A stretch of DNA of 64,000 nucleotides, from contig CAJOIC010000010.1 in NCBI GenBank assembly GCA_905234625.1, positions 1 through 64,000 of the forward strand, in the 5' to 3' direction. This DNA is from an uncultured Oscillospiraceae bacterium. GTDB lineage: Bacteria > Bacillota > Clostridia > Oscillospirales > Oscillospiraceae. Under the pieces are notes generated by a model. It saw only the letters and a list, made by a program, of their open reading frames with translations, made no database searches and was not told where the DNA came from. Shown one piece after another: positions 21,526 to 31,111 of the stretch (the stretch's first letter is position 1; every line of letters starts with the position of its first letter). The translations under genes and the position numbers were made by a program.

Positions 21526-22778
21526 TTATATTGCACCTGTTTGCCATTCCTGATAGATAAGATTGAATCGCCCGGCGATATCCTCCCGGGTCATGCCGCC
21601 CTCCGGAGGACACTCCGCGGCATAGACGGTGGCGCCGTTCCGGGCCAGGATGAACCGTCCCTCCTCCTCCGCCCGGTCCAGGCGGTTCTCGCCGGTGAGG
21701 GTATAGACGGTGAACAGCACGGTATCCCCGTCCCGGAAGGTGACGGAGGTCTCCCCCGGCACGGCCTCCGAGCGCTCCGCCGCTACGGTCAGGAGCCCGT
21801 CGGACAGAGCCAGATACCAGCCGTCCTGGAAATCGTGGTAGGTGGACAGGGCCAGGGTCTTCTGACCCGCGGCGTTCACCCCGTACCAGTTGAGCACGTC
21901 TCCCGCGGACTCCGGGATCTCCATGGCCCGGTCGCCGTTGATGTCCGCGGCGAAGGCGTCCCCCCGGCGGAGGGTGCTGCTGCGGCCGGAGGAGCCCAGG
22001 GTGATGTTCGAAAGCTCACCCCCCACGGGGGTCAGCACGTCGGTGATGAGCTCATCCTCCCCCCAGCCGCTCTCCACGAAGAGAGCATAGGACCCGTCGG
22101 TGAGATACCCGGGCCGCATGCGCAGGACCTGGCCGATACCGTCGGACAGGCGGGCGTCAGAGGCTGTATAGCCGTCCTGAAGTCGAAGCGGGTGACGGAG
22201 CCGCCATCCTGGTCCAGGGTCAGGTCCATCAGCTCCTCGATCCCGTTGCCGTCCAGGTCGCACACGAGAAATTCCCCGCAGTCCTCGCTCAAAAGCTGGG
22301 TCTGCTCCTCCTCCAGGAGAGAGTAGACCGACAGGATGCGGATGTCCCCGGCGATCTGCCAGGAGAGGATGACCTCGCTGGCGCCATCCCCGGTGAGATC
22401 GGCATACTCCACGCTGTTCACCGCGGAGCCCACCCCCTCGATGGCCACGAAGAGGTAGTAGTTCCCCTCCTCGTCCTGCCGGTAGACGCAGACGGTGGGG
22501 GTATGGCCGCTGTCCGCCAGGAAGGCGATGGCCTCCGGGGTACCGTCCCCGTCCAGGTCATGGAGCTGAACGGTCTGGCGGTTGCTGCCCCCTACCGGGG
22601 CCGCATACTCCCCGCCGGAGCGTATCCGCTGGGCGATGAGCTCCTCCAGCTGGACATATTCGTCCGCCAGCTGGGGCAGGGCATAGAGCCGCTCCGCTCC
22701 CGAGGCCGCGCAGCCCGCGCAGACGAGCGCCATGAAAACGGCCAGGAGCAGCGCGGTGATCCTCCTCCGTCGATCCAT
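21526..22778 (-). pseudogene. Lipoprotein with VCBS/FG-GAP-like DxDGDG repeats, disrupted by a single-base frameshift
   Basis: ORF 22032..22778 (signal peptide, lipobox VCAGCA, HDLDGDGTPE) continues in the adjacent frame as QDGYTASDARLSDGIGQV... of ORF 21526..22263; break near 22176-22184. Confidence 0.75.
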
Positions 22779-22950
22779 GGTCTCACCTCGCTTGTAACCT
22801 TTTTCTCTATCCGTTTCATTATATCACATTTGTTACTAAAATCCTAGAGAAAGTTACATTTCTCCACGCAAAGATTTACAATCTGCCGCCTCAGTTTACA
22901 TAAGAATGACATTTATGAAAAAACTTTCCCGAATCCCCTTCTCCCCATCT

Positions 22951-22979
22951 TGCAGACCGGGAAAAGAGGGGCTATAATA
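22951..22979 (+). promoter_or_regulatory. SigA-type promoter for ilvE
   Basis: TTGCAG-17-TATAAT. Confidence 0.6.
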
Positions 22980-23030
22980 TACAAGTTAAATCAGTAAAAT
23001 ATTGTTTCACACGATAAAAGGAGGCACCCC

Positions 23031-24098
23031 ATGGATATCACCATCACCCGGACCACCGCTCCGAAACCGAAGCCCTCGATGGACGGCATCCCCTTCGGCA
23101 CCTATTTCTCCGACCACATGTTCCTCATGAACTACACCGACGGCCAGGGCTGGCATGACGCACGCATCGTCCCCTACGGTCCCCTGGAGCTGGAGCCCAC
23201 CACCATGGTGTTCCACTATGCCCAGGAGATCTTCGAGGGCCTGAAGGCCTACCGCACCGCCGAGGGCAAGATCCAGCTCTTCCGTCCCACGGAGAATATC
23301 GCCCGCATGAACCGCTCCGGGGAAAAGCTCTGCATCCCCCACATCCCCGAGGATGTGTTCCTGGACGCCCTGAAGAAGCTGGTGGAAGTGGACCAGGACT
23401 GGGTCCCCTCCGAGCCGGACACGAGCCTGTACATCCGTCCCTTCGTGTTCGCCACCGATGCGCATCTGGGCGTGCACGTGGCCCACACCTACCTCTTCTG
23501 CATCGTGACCTGCCCCGTGGGGTGCTACTATCCCGAGGGCCTGAACCCCGTGAAGATCGCCATCGAGAGCCGCGAGGTCCGCGCCGTCCGGGGCGGCACC
23601 GGCTTCACCAAGTGCGGCGGCAACTACGCCGCCTCCCTCCACGCGGGCGCGGAGGCCGAGAAGAAGGGCTTCAGCCAGGTCCTGTGGCTGGACGGCGTGG
23701 AGCAGAAGTACATCGAGGAAGTGGGCGCCATGAACGTCATGTTCAAGATCAGCGGCAAGATCGTGACCCCCTCTCTCGCCAAGGGCACCGTCCTGCCCGG
23801 CATCACCCGCAAGTCCGCTCTGGAGGTCCTGAAGAGCTGGGGCTATGAGATCGAGGAGCGGGACCTGTCCGTGGACGAGCTGGTGGCCGCCGCCGAGAGC
23901 GGCGCTCTCGAGGAGGCCTGGGGCACCGGCACCGCTGCCGTCATCTCCCCCATCGGCGAGATCATCTTTGAGGACAAGGAACACGTCATCAACAACTTCG
24001 AGATCGGCGAGCTGACCCAGAAGCTGTACGACACCCTCACCGGCATCCAGTGGGGCAAGCTGGAGGATACCTTCGGCTGGACCGTCCCCGTCTGCTGA
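23031..24098 (+). CDS. ilvE: Branched-chain amino acid aminotransferase
   Basis: AQEIFEGLKAYRTAEGKIQLFRP, class IV aminotransferase KCGGNYAASL. Confidence 0.95.
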   Translation: MDITITRTTAPKPKPSMDGIPFGTYFSDHMFLMNYTDGQGWHDARIVPYGPLELEPTTMVFHYAQEIFEGLKAYRTAEGKIQLFRPTENIARMNRSGEKLCIPHIPEDVFLDALKKLVEVDQDWVPSEPDTSLYIRPFVFATDAHLGVHVAHTYLFCIVTCPVGCYYPEGLNPVKIAIESREVRAVRGGTGFTKCGGNYAASLHAGAEAEKKGFSQVLWLDGVEQKYIEEVGAMNVMFKISGKIVTPSLAKGTVLPGITRKSALEVLKSWGYEIEERDLSVDELVAAAESGALEEAWGTGTAAVISPIGEIIFEDKEHVINNFEIGELTQKLYDTLTGIQWGKLEDTFGWTVPVC

Positions 24099-24117
24099 TT
24101 TTACCCACAAAAGCACC

Positions 24118-24152
24118 GGCCTCTCCCTTGCGGGAGAGGCCGTCCGTTTTTC
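24118..24152 (+). terminator. Terminator downstream of ilvE
   Basis: GGCCTCTCCC-TTGC-GGGAGAGGCC then GTCCGTTTTTC. Confidence 0.65.
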
Positions 24153-24179
24153 TCGGAAGATCACTCGGTCAGGGAGGCC

Positions 24180-25427
24180 TCACGCCTCCCTTCCGATGGA
24201 GCGGAAGTAACGCTGACCGGCCTCACGGGACTCCCTGTCCCGGGCCGCGTCGATCTCGTCGAAATGGGAGACGAGGAGCTCCACGAGACTGCCGGACAGG
24301 GCTCCGCTGCTCACATTCTCCCGCAGGATGGAGATGACCTTCTCCTTTTCCATGCCCTTGCGGTAGGGACGCTCCTCCGTGATGGCGGAGAACACGTCGG
24401 ACACCGCCATGATCCGGGCGCCAAAGGGGATATCCTCTCCGCCGAGGCCGAAGGGATACCCGCTGCCGTTGATCTTCTCGTGGTGATAGGCCGCCCACTG
24501 GGCGATCTGGCCGAAGCCCCGGACATCCTTCAGGAGGATATAGGTGTAGTAGGCGTGCTCCTTGATGACGTTGAACTCCTCGTCCGTGAGCTTCCCGGGC
24601 TTCTCAAGGATCTCCCGCGGGATCTTCAGCTTGCCGAGGTCGTGGAGATATCCCGCGATGCGCATCATCTGACACTCCCGCTGGGACATCCCCGTGAGCT
24701 TCGCCAGATACGCCGCGGAGGCCGCCACCCCCGCTGAGTGCATGGCGGTGAAGGGGCTCTGGAAGTCGATTATCATGGACATGAGCTCCGTGAAGCGCAG
24801 GGTGCCGTCCAGACTCACCGCCTCCTCCGGCACGAACTCCAGGAACCGCTCCGGCTGATACAGCATATCCATCCAGACATATTCCCGGCGGCTGATGGTC
24901 CGGAAGGCCGCCGTCACGTCCGGATGGAACTCATCCCGGCCCTGTTCGCTGATGCACCTTCCGATGTGCTCCACCTGGTTCAGGACGGACTCCTCCTCCC
25001 CCAAGGCCAGGGACACCACGTCCGCCAGATGGATGATCTGCCCCAGGCGATGGGGCGTCATGAGCTTCTTCGGGAGCTTGGCGATACTGTGCCAGGGGGT
25101 CTGACTGCTCTCCACCACGTCCGACAGCGGCCGCATCCGGGAGAAGGACCGCAGGAGATCCCCGCCGGCCCGGGCGATGACAGGGGCGTTCCGCTCCACC
25201 TCCTCTAGGGTGATATTCTGCTGGACCACCCCGCCGATATCGTGGAGAAGGGCGCCGTATACCGCGTAGAGCCGGTCTCTCTCCTCCAGGTCCATGGCCT
25301 CCGCCAGCCGGTAGGAGAGATAGGCCACCTGCTTATGGTGGTGCTCCACGTCCGGCTCCACCAGGTCCATGGCCCCGGCAAAGCCGCGGATGAGCTCCCG
25401 CATGGTGGTAAAGCTGTCATATGACAT
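24180..25427 (-). CDS. Tandem HD-domain / HD-GYP phosphohydrolase
   Basis: N-terminal ALLHDIGG; C-terminal HDLGKLKIP and HHEKINGSGYPFGL; start taken at MSYDSF. Confidence 0.85.
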   Translation of the reverse strand: MSYDSFTTMRELIRGFAGAMDLVEPDVEHHHKQVAYLSYRLAEAMDLEERDRLYAVYGALLHDIGGVVQQNITLEEVERNAPVIARAGGDLLRSFSRMRPLSDVVESSQTPWHSIAKLPKKLMTPHRLGQIIHLADVVSLALGEEESVLNQVEHIGRCISEQGRDEFHPDVTAAFRTISRREYVWMDMLYQPERFLEFVPEEAVSLDGTLRFTELMSMIIDFQSPFTAMHSAGVAASAAYLAKLTGMSQRECQMMRIAGYLHDLGKLKIPREILEKPGKLTDEEFNVIKEHAYYTYILLKDVRGFGQIAQWAAYHHEKINGSGYPFGLGGEDIPFGARIMAVSDVFSAITEERPYRKGMEKEKVISILRENVSSGALSGSLVELLVSHFDEIDAARDRESREAGQRYFRSIGREA

Positions 25428-25449
25428 GATGTGGTTCCCTCTCTTTCGC

Positions 25450-25479
25450 AAAAGACGCCGCCCGGATGCGGGCGGCGTC
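25450..25479 (-). terminator. Terminator downstream of the 25498 secreted protein gene
   Basis: GACGCCGCCC/GGGCGGCGTC stem with TTTT on minus strand. Confidence 0.7.
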
Positions 25480-25497
25480 GTCTCTGGCAATACTCTC

Positions 25498-27429
25498 TTA
25501 CGCGCCGTAAGCGCTCAGCCAGGAGTCATAGTCCATGGCGCCGATGACGGGCACGATGTCCTGGAACACCTGGTCATAGGGGGTCACGGCGTCATAGATG
25601 TCCCCGGGGATGCCGGGCTGGTTCGCCATGAAGGAATCGGCCAGAGCGTGTTCAGCCACGTGGTCCCGATACTCGTCGAAGTGGGGATAGGCCTCGTCGG
25701 CCGCGGCGTCCCCGGAGGCGTCGGCGGAAGCGCCGCCCGCCGCGGGCGTCACCTCGATATCGCCGGACCAGGAGCCGCCGGCGGTGACGTCCACCACCGC
25801 GCCGTCCACGGTGACGACGCCATTCACCACGCCGCCGGCCTCCACGGTCAGGGCGTCGATGTTGGACTCGCCGGTGACGTTCCAGACGGAGTTCGCGTCC
25901 ACGCTCATGGTGGAGACGGTATCCTCGCCGTCAAAGTACTTCTCGGTGTCCAGGATCCAGTAGCAGTAATCGTCGGCCTTGGCCTCGTCGGACCACATGG
26001 CGTCCCAGGCGGCCTTGTCGATGGTGACATAGGCGCCGTCCCAGGTGGCGTTCACCAGCTCCACGGCGGTGTTGCGCTGATAGTCGAAGTGATCCACGTC
26101 GCCGGCGATGGCGCTGTCGGTGATCGTCATGGTGACGTACTTCTCGGTCATATCGTCGGTGGCCAAGGCGTAACGGCTCATGGAGTCGGAGTTCAGGGCC
26201 GTCATCAGCAGGACGCCGGAGGAGCTCTCGGCGGTGACGTTCTTGAGGTCGATGTCCGCGCCGGTGGACTTCACCAGGATGTTGGCTCCCTTGATGAGAT
26301 CGACGTACTCGCCCACGGCGGGACCGTAGTCCACGCTCCAGTCGATGAGGGTGGCCTCGGCGTCACGCTCGGCGGAGGTTACGAGGTCGGTATCCTCCAG
26401 GTCAACGACCGCCACGAAATCGCCCCGGGCGCCGCCGCCTCCCATGTCGGGGGAGTGGAGCTGGAAGTCATTGCGTCCGGCCTCCACCAGGGAGCGGCCG
26501 TCGCCGTAGTTCTCGGAGACCTCATAGTCTGCGGGGAGGTAGGCCAGGACATCCGCGTCCGCAGCATCGCCGTTTCTCATGTGGATCTCGCCGTTGTTGG
26601 AGATGATGGCGCCCACCTCGGCGCTGATGAGGTCGGAGGCGTAGAACCAGTCCACGCAGGAGGTGTCGGCATAGGTGCCGTAGCCGCCGTACAGGGCCCG
26701 GCCCACGGAATCATAGCTGTAGAACGCGAAGCCGCTCTGGGCGGAGTCGGTGGACATGGCGGCCCAGCCCTCGGTGGTGACGGTGGAGCCGTAGTAGTAG
26801 GTCTTGGAGGTGCCCACGGACATGTTGGCCCGGGCATAGCCGGAGATCAGCAGGCCCAGGTTGGAGGGGGGATCGGCGATATCGGCGGTGTAGCCCTCGG
26901 GGTCGCCGGTGAAGCCCATCTGGGTGATCTCGGAGTTGATGACCACCATGGTGCCGGTGCGCTCGCAGTCCACGGTGTAGTTGCCGTTGCGTCCGCCCTT
27001 GCCGTTATTGACGAACACGCAGTCCTCGATGATGAGGGTGCCGTTCGTCACGCCGGCGATATGGCCGCCGGCGGCGTTGGCGTCGATGGGGCCGCTCACG
27101 GTCTTGGTGATGGTGGAGTTCCTGATGGTGTACTCACCGCCGGTGACCTGGAAGCCGTTGGCGGAGAAGTCGGTGATCTCCATGACCACGCCGTCGGCGT
27201 AGGTGTCGGTGATCTCGCCGCTGGCCACGGAGACGCCGTCGGAGGGAGTCTCGGTCAGGCCGCTGTCGTCGATGGCGAAGGCGGTGACGCCCGCTTCCGC
27301 GCTGGCGTTCACGGACATGACGGTCTCGTCGGAGCCCTCGCCGGAGGGCTCGCCGGAGGCGAAGGCCCCCAGGCTCAGCACCATGCACAGCGCCAGGACG
27401 AGCGCCAGGATCTTGCTGGTCTTCTTCAT
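25498..27429 (-). CDS. Secreted probable beta-helix protein (family member Y) with C-terminal FDEY module
   Basis: Signal peptide MKKTSKILALVLALCMVLSLGAFAS; repetitive T/V/N/G-rich turns; motifs shared with 39230 and 43520 genes. Confidence 0.85.
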   Translation of the reverse strand: MKKTSKILALVLALCMVLSLGAFASGEPSGEGSDETVMSVNASAEAGVTAFAIDDSGLTETPSDGVSVASGEITDTYADGVVMEITDFSANGFQVTGGEYTIRNSTITKTVSGPIDANAAGGHIAGVTNGTLIIEDCVFVNNGKGGRNGNYTVDCERTGTMVVINSEITQMGFTGDPEGYTADIADPPSNLGLLISGYARANMSVGTSKTYYYGSTVTTEGWAAMSTDSAQSGFAFYSYDSVGRALYGGYGTYADTSCVDWFYASDLISAEVGAIISNNGEIHMRNGDAADADVLAYLPADYEVSENYGDGRSLVEAGRNDFQLHSPDMGGGGARGDFVAVVDLEDTDLVTSAERDAEATLIDWSVDYGPAVGEYVDLIKGANILVKSTGADIDLKNVTAESSSGVLLMTALNSDSMSRYALATDDMTEKYVTMTITDSAIAGDVDHFDYQRNTAVELVNATWDGAYVTIDKAAWDAMWSDEAKADDYCYWILDTEKYFDGEDTVSTMSVDANSVWNVTGESNIDALTVEAGGVVNGVVTVDGAVVDVTAGGSWSGDIEVTPAAGGASADASGDAAADEAYPHFDEYRDHVAEHALADSFMANQPGIPGDIYDAVTPYDQVFQDIVPVIGAMDYDSWLSAYGA

Positions 27430-27487
27430 GCTGTTTTCTCCTTTTATTTTTTTACCCTTCCCAGGGCAGGAATACTAGGATGGTATC

Positions 27488-27533
27488 GTTACCGGGCGCA
27501 GAAAGCCGCGCTGTCAGAGCGTTCCGTGCGAAT
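27488..27533. repeat. Structured intergenic repeat, copy C
   Basis: GTTACCGGGCGCAGAAAGCCG-CGCT-GTCAG-AGCG-TTCCGTGCGAAT. Confidence 0.6.
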
Positions 27534-27572
27534 GTAAAGTTTTTTTGGATACTCTTTTTATAAGGAAACGTA

Positions 27573-29960
27573 TCAGATCTTCCAAATATTGTCGGCGTAT
27601 TCCTTCACGGCGCGGTCCGCGGCAAAGATGCCGGACTCCGCGATGTTCACGAGGGACAGCCGGGCGGAGGCCCTGGGGTCAGCCATGAGCCGGTACAGCT
27701 CCTCATGGGCGCGGCGGTAATCGCCGAAGTCCGCCAGGAGCATGTAGGGGTCGCCGCCGTACAGCAGACCGCCGGTGAGGTCCGTATAGTTCTTCCCGTC
27801 GGCAAAGCCCCGGTTGAGGCGCTCGATGACGCTGCGGGTCACGGGGTCGGAGTCGGCGTAGCCCTGGGGATAGTAGTGGCCCCGGAGCTCCTCCACCTGG
27901 TCGGCCCGGAGGCCGAAGATGAACATATTGTCGTCTCCCAGGCGCTGGTACATCTCCACGTTCGCGCCGTCCATGGTGCCGATGGTGATGGCGCCGTTCA
28001 TCATGAGCTTCATGTTGCCGGTGCCGCTGGCCTCCTTGCCGGCGGTGGAGATCTGCTCGGAGACCTGGGCCGCGGGCATGAGCACCTCCGCCATGGAGAC
28101 CCGGTAGTTCTCCGCGAAGAACACCTGGAGCTTCCCCTTGCAGAGGGGGTCATTGTTGATATCGTAGGACAGGGAGTTCAGAAGCTCGATGATGCGCTTG
28201 GCGGTGACGTAGCCCCCGGCGGCCTTGGCGCCGAAGACGAAGGTCCTGGGCAGGAAGTCGGCGTTCGGATCGTCGTGGATGCGCTGCTGGAGGTGGGTGA
28301 TGAGCATGGCGCTCAGGAGCTGGCGCTTATACTCATGGAGCCGCTTGACCTGCACGTCCATGACGGCGGCGGGGTCCAGCTTCGCACCCTGAGCCCGGTC
28401 CAGCCACGCGCCGAAGCGGGCCTTGTTGCTCCGCTTGACCTCGTTCAGGCGGTCCAGGACGGCGGCATCGTTCTCAAAGGCCCGGAGCTCACGGAGCTTC
28501 TCGGGCTGCTTCTTCCAACCGTCGCCGATGAGCTCGTTGACGAGCCCGGCCAGCTCCGGATTCGCCTGGTCGAGCCACCGGCGGTGATCGATGCCGTTGG
28601 TGACGAAGGTATAGCGGTCCGGCCGCAGGGAGTACACGTCCCGGAAGATGTCCCGGATGAGGATCTCCCCGTGGAGCCCGGAGACGCCGTTGACCTTGAA
28701 GCACATGGCCTGGCAGAGGTTCGCCATGTGGACGTTGCCGCCGGAGAGGATGAGGCAGCGCTCCACCCGGCTGTTGTCCCCCTGGAAGGCGTCCCGCAGG
28801 TAGTTGCCCCAGCGGATGTTCAGCTCGCGGATGATCTGCCAGATGCGGGGCAGCAGGGACTGCACGAGGCCCTGGGGCCACTTCTCCAGCGCCTCGGACA
28901 TGACCGTGTGGTTCGTGTACGCCACGGTGCCGCCCACGGCATCGCGCGCCTCGTCCCAGCCCAGGCCGTCCTCGTCCATGAAGATGCGCATGAGCTCGGG
29001 GATGATGAGGGTGGGATGGGTATCGTTGATCTGGATGACGTGGTGCTGGGGGAAGGAGCGCACGTCCCCCCACTTGGCCCGGTGCTTCTTCACGATGTCC
29101 TGGGCGGTGGCGGATACGAAGAAATACTGCTGCTTCAGCCGCAGCTCCTTGCCCTGGGGATGGTCGTCCGCAGGGTACAGGACCTTGGTGATGACCTCGG
29201 CCATGTTCCGCTCCTGGAGGGCCCGCTCGTACTGACCGCCGGAAAACAGGAACATATCCAGGTTCTCGGGGCTCTTGGCCTCCCATAGCCGGAGGGTGTT
29301 CACCCTGCCCTCATAGCCCGCGATGAGCATATCGTAGGGCACGGCCAAGACGCTGGTATAGCCCGTCTGGTGGGTGTGGCAGTTGCCGGTATTGTCCCAC
29401 TCCTCCTCCACGTGGCCGCCGAAGCGGACCTCGCAGGTATCCTCCCGCCGGGGGATGAGCCAGGAATGGGAGCCCAGGCGCCAGTCGTCCGCCACCTCGG
29501 TCTGCTTCCCGTCCCGGATCTCCTGACGGAAGAGGCCGTGCTCATAGCACAGGGTATAGCCGACGGCGGGGATATCAAGGCTCGCCATGCTGTCCATATA
29601 GCAGGCGGCAAGACGGCCGAGGCCGCCGTTTCCGAGGCCCGCATCGGGCTCTGTCTCGAAGATGTCCGAGGCGCTGCGGCCCATGAGCTCCAGGGCTTCC
29701 GTGAGCTCCTTGGCCACGCCGATATTGTAAGCGTTCTTCATGAGGCTCCGGCCCAGGAGGAATTCCATGGACAGGTAGTGGACCTGACGCTCCGGCGCGG
29801 GGTCCTGGACCGCCAGCTCCCGGCTCATGATCTCCCGGACGACCATGGCCACGGCCTGGAACACCTGTTCGTCCGTGGCGGCCTTGTCGGTGACGCCGAA
29901 ATAGGCGCAGAGCTTATCGGCTATGGCTGCGTAGAGTTCGCTGGATGTGATTTCTGACAT
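27573..29960 (-). CDS. glgP: Glycogen/alpha-glucan phosphorylase
   Basis: GLGNGGLGRLAACYMDS; PLP site EASGTGNMKLMMNGA. Confidence 0.97.
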   Translation of the reverse strand: MSEITSSELYAAIADKLCAYFGVTDKAATDEQVFQAVAMVVREIMSRELAVQDPAPERQVHYLSMEFLLGRSLMKNAYNIGVAKELTEALELMGRSASDIFETEPDAGLGNGGLGRLAACYMDSMASLDIPAVGYTLCYEHGLFRQEIRDGKQTEVADDWRLGSHSWLIPRREDTCEVRFGGHVEEEWDNTGNCHTHQTGYTSVLAVPYDMLIAGYEGRVNTLRLWEAKSPENLDMFLFSGGQYERALQERNMAEVITKVLYPADDHPQGKELRLKQQYFFVSATAQDIVKKHRAKWGDVRSFPQHHVIQINDTHPTLIIPELMRIFMDEDGLGWDEARDAVGGTVAYTNHTVMSEALEKWPQGLVQSLLPRIWQIIRELNIRWGNYLRDAFQGDNSRVERCLILSGGNVHMANLCQAMCFKVNGVSGLHGEILIRDIFRDVYSLRPDRYTFVTNGIDHRRWLDQANPELAGLVNELIGDGWKKQPEKLRELRAFENDAAVLDRLNEVKRSNKARFGAWLDRAQGAKLDPAAVMDVQVKRLHEYKRQLLSAMLITHLQQRIHDDPNADFLPRTFVFGAKAAGGYVTAKRIIELLNSLSYDINNDPLCKGKLQVFFAENYRVSMAEVLMPAAQVSEQISTAGKEASGTGNMKLMMNGAITIGTMDGANVEMYQRLGDDNMFIFGLRADQVEELRGHYYPQGYADSDPVTRSVIERLNRGFADGKNYTDLTGGLLYGGDPYMLLADFGDYRRAHEELYRLMADPRASARLSLVNIAESGIFAADRAVKEYADNIWKI

Positions 29961-29995
29961 ATATGATGCTTTCTCCTTTTAAAAATGCTGAGATA

Positions 29996-31111
29996 TCAAA
30001 CCGTCTCCCCCTTGGGGACGATGATGGGCAGACGCCGGCTTCCCACAAGGAAGCAGTTCTCGCTGATGACCGCGTCCTTGTCCGCGATGACGCAGCGCAG
30101 GTCCGCGCCCTTCTCCACCACGGCGTCCTGGAGGATGACGCAGTTTTTGAGCTTGGCGCCCTTGCCGATCCTGACGCCGCGGAAGAGGACGCAGTCCTCC
30201 AGCTCGCCCTCGATGTAGCAGCCGTCCGCCACAAGACAGTTGCGAACCTTCGCCTCGTCGGAGTAGTAGGTGCTGACCTCCGCCCGCTCCTTGGTGCGGA
30301 TGGGGCGGTCCTCCGGGAAGAACTGGAGCATGATCTCCGGCTCCAGCATGTCCATGCTGGCCTCGAAGTAGTCCTGGGCCGAGGCGACACGGCAGAGATA
30401 GCCCTCGTGGACGTAGATGCCCACCTTCCCGCCGCCGGCGATGTAATGGGCGATGCCGTCCCGGTGGAAGTGCTCCTTGCCGCTCTTGGCGCAGTAGTCC
30501 ATGATGGACAGGAGGAGTTCCTTCTTCATCAGGTACACCTCCGTGGCGGCGAGACCCTCGCCCTTGCCGCCGGAGGAGAAGACCATCTCGGAGGAGAAGC
30601 CGTCCTCCCCGGGGATGAAGCGGTGATGGGGGAAATAGGGAGCCGCGTCCGCACAGACGGCGGTGATGTCCGCGCCGCTGCGCTCATGCTGCTCCATGGC
30701 GGCGGCGATATCGAAATTCGCCAGCAGGTCGCCGGAGGAGATCACGATGTTCTCGTGGGGGATATCCTCGATATAGGACTGGACGCTCTGCAGCGCCTCC
30801 AGAAAGCCGGAGAAGCTGCCGGAATGAGCCTCCCGCAGGCCGAAGGGGGGCAGCAGGCGCAGACCGCCGCTGCGGCGGGAAAGGCCCCAGTCCTTGCCGT
30901 TGGACAGGTGGTCCAGAAGGCTCTGGTAGTCCCGCTCCATGATGACGCCCACATCCCGCACGCCCGCGTTCACCATGGAGGAGAGCGCGAAGTCGATCAT
31001 GCGGTAGCGTCCGCCGAAGGGGATCGAAGCGGTGTTGCGGTGGGCCACCAGCTCCCGCAGGGCGGAATCGGAATCGAGGGTGTAGATGATGCCGTGATAA
31101 TCCTTATTCAT
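29996..31111 (-). CDS. glgD: Glucose-1-phosphate adenylyltransferase regulatory-type subunit GlgD
   Basis: Nucleotidyltransferase fold, divergent from GlgC; start [15 protein letters not shown]; located right after glgC. Confidence 0.9.
   Translation of the reverse strand: MNKDYHGIIYTLDSDSALRELVAHRNTASIPFGGRYRMIDFALSSMVNAGVRDVGVIMERDYQSLLDHLSNGKDWGLSRRSGGLRLLPPFGLREAHSGSFSGFLEALQSVQSYIEDIPHENIVISSGDLLANFDIAAAMEQHERSGADITAVCADAAPYFPHHRFIPGEDGFSSEMVFSSGGKGEGLAATEVYLMKKELLLSIMDYCAKSGKEHFHRDGIAHYIAGGGKVGIYVHEGYLCRVASAQDYFEASMDMLEPEIMLQFFPEDRPIRTKERAEVSTYYSDEAKVRNCLVADGCYIEGELEDCVLFRGVRIGKGAKLKNCVILQDAVVEKGADLRCVIADKDAVISENCFLVGSRRLPIIVPKGETV

Noticed and set aside
22176-22184. Programmed -1 frameshift in the VCBS-like lipoprotein
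   Set aside because: No slippery heptamer or convincing downstream pseudoknot; mutation or sequencing error is simpler.
22779-23030. Inverted GTAACC...TCTCT / AGAGAAAGTTAC segments between the lipoprotein gene and ilvE as a riboswitch
   Set aside because: AT-rich with weak, ambiguous pairing; too little support to call a structured RNA.
25369-27537. 722-aa plus-strand ORF antisense to the Y beta-helix gene
   Set aside because: Sense strand has signal peptide, RBS and homologues; the antisense product is low complexity.
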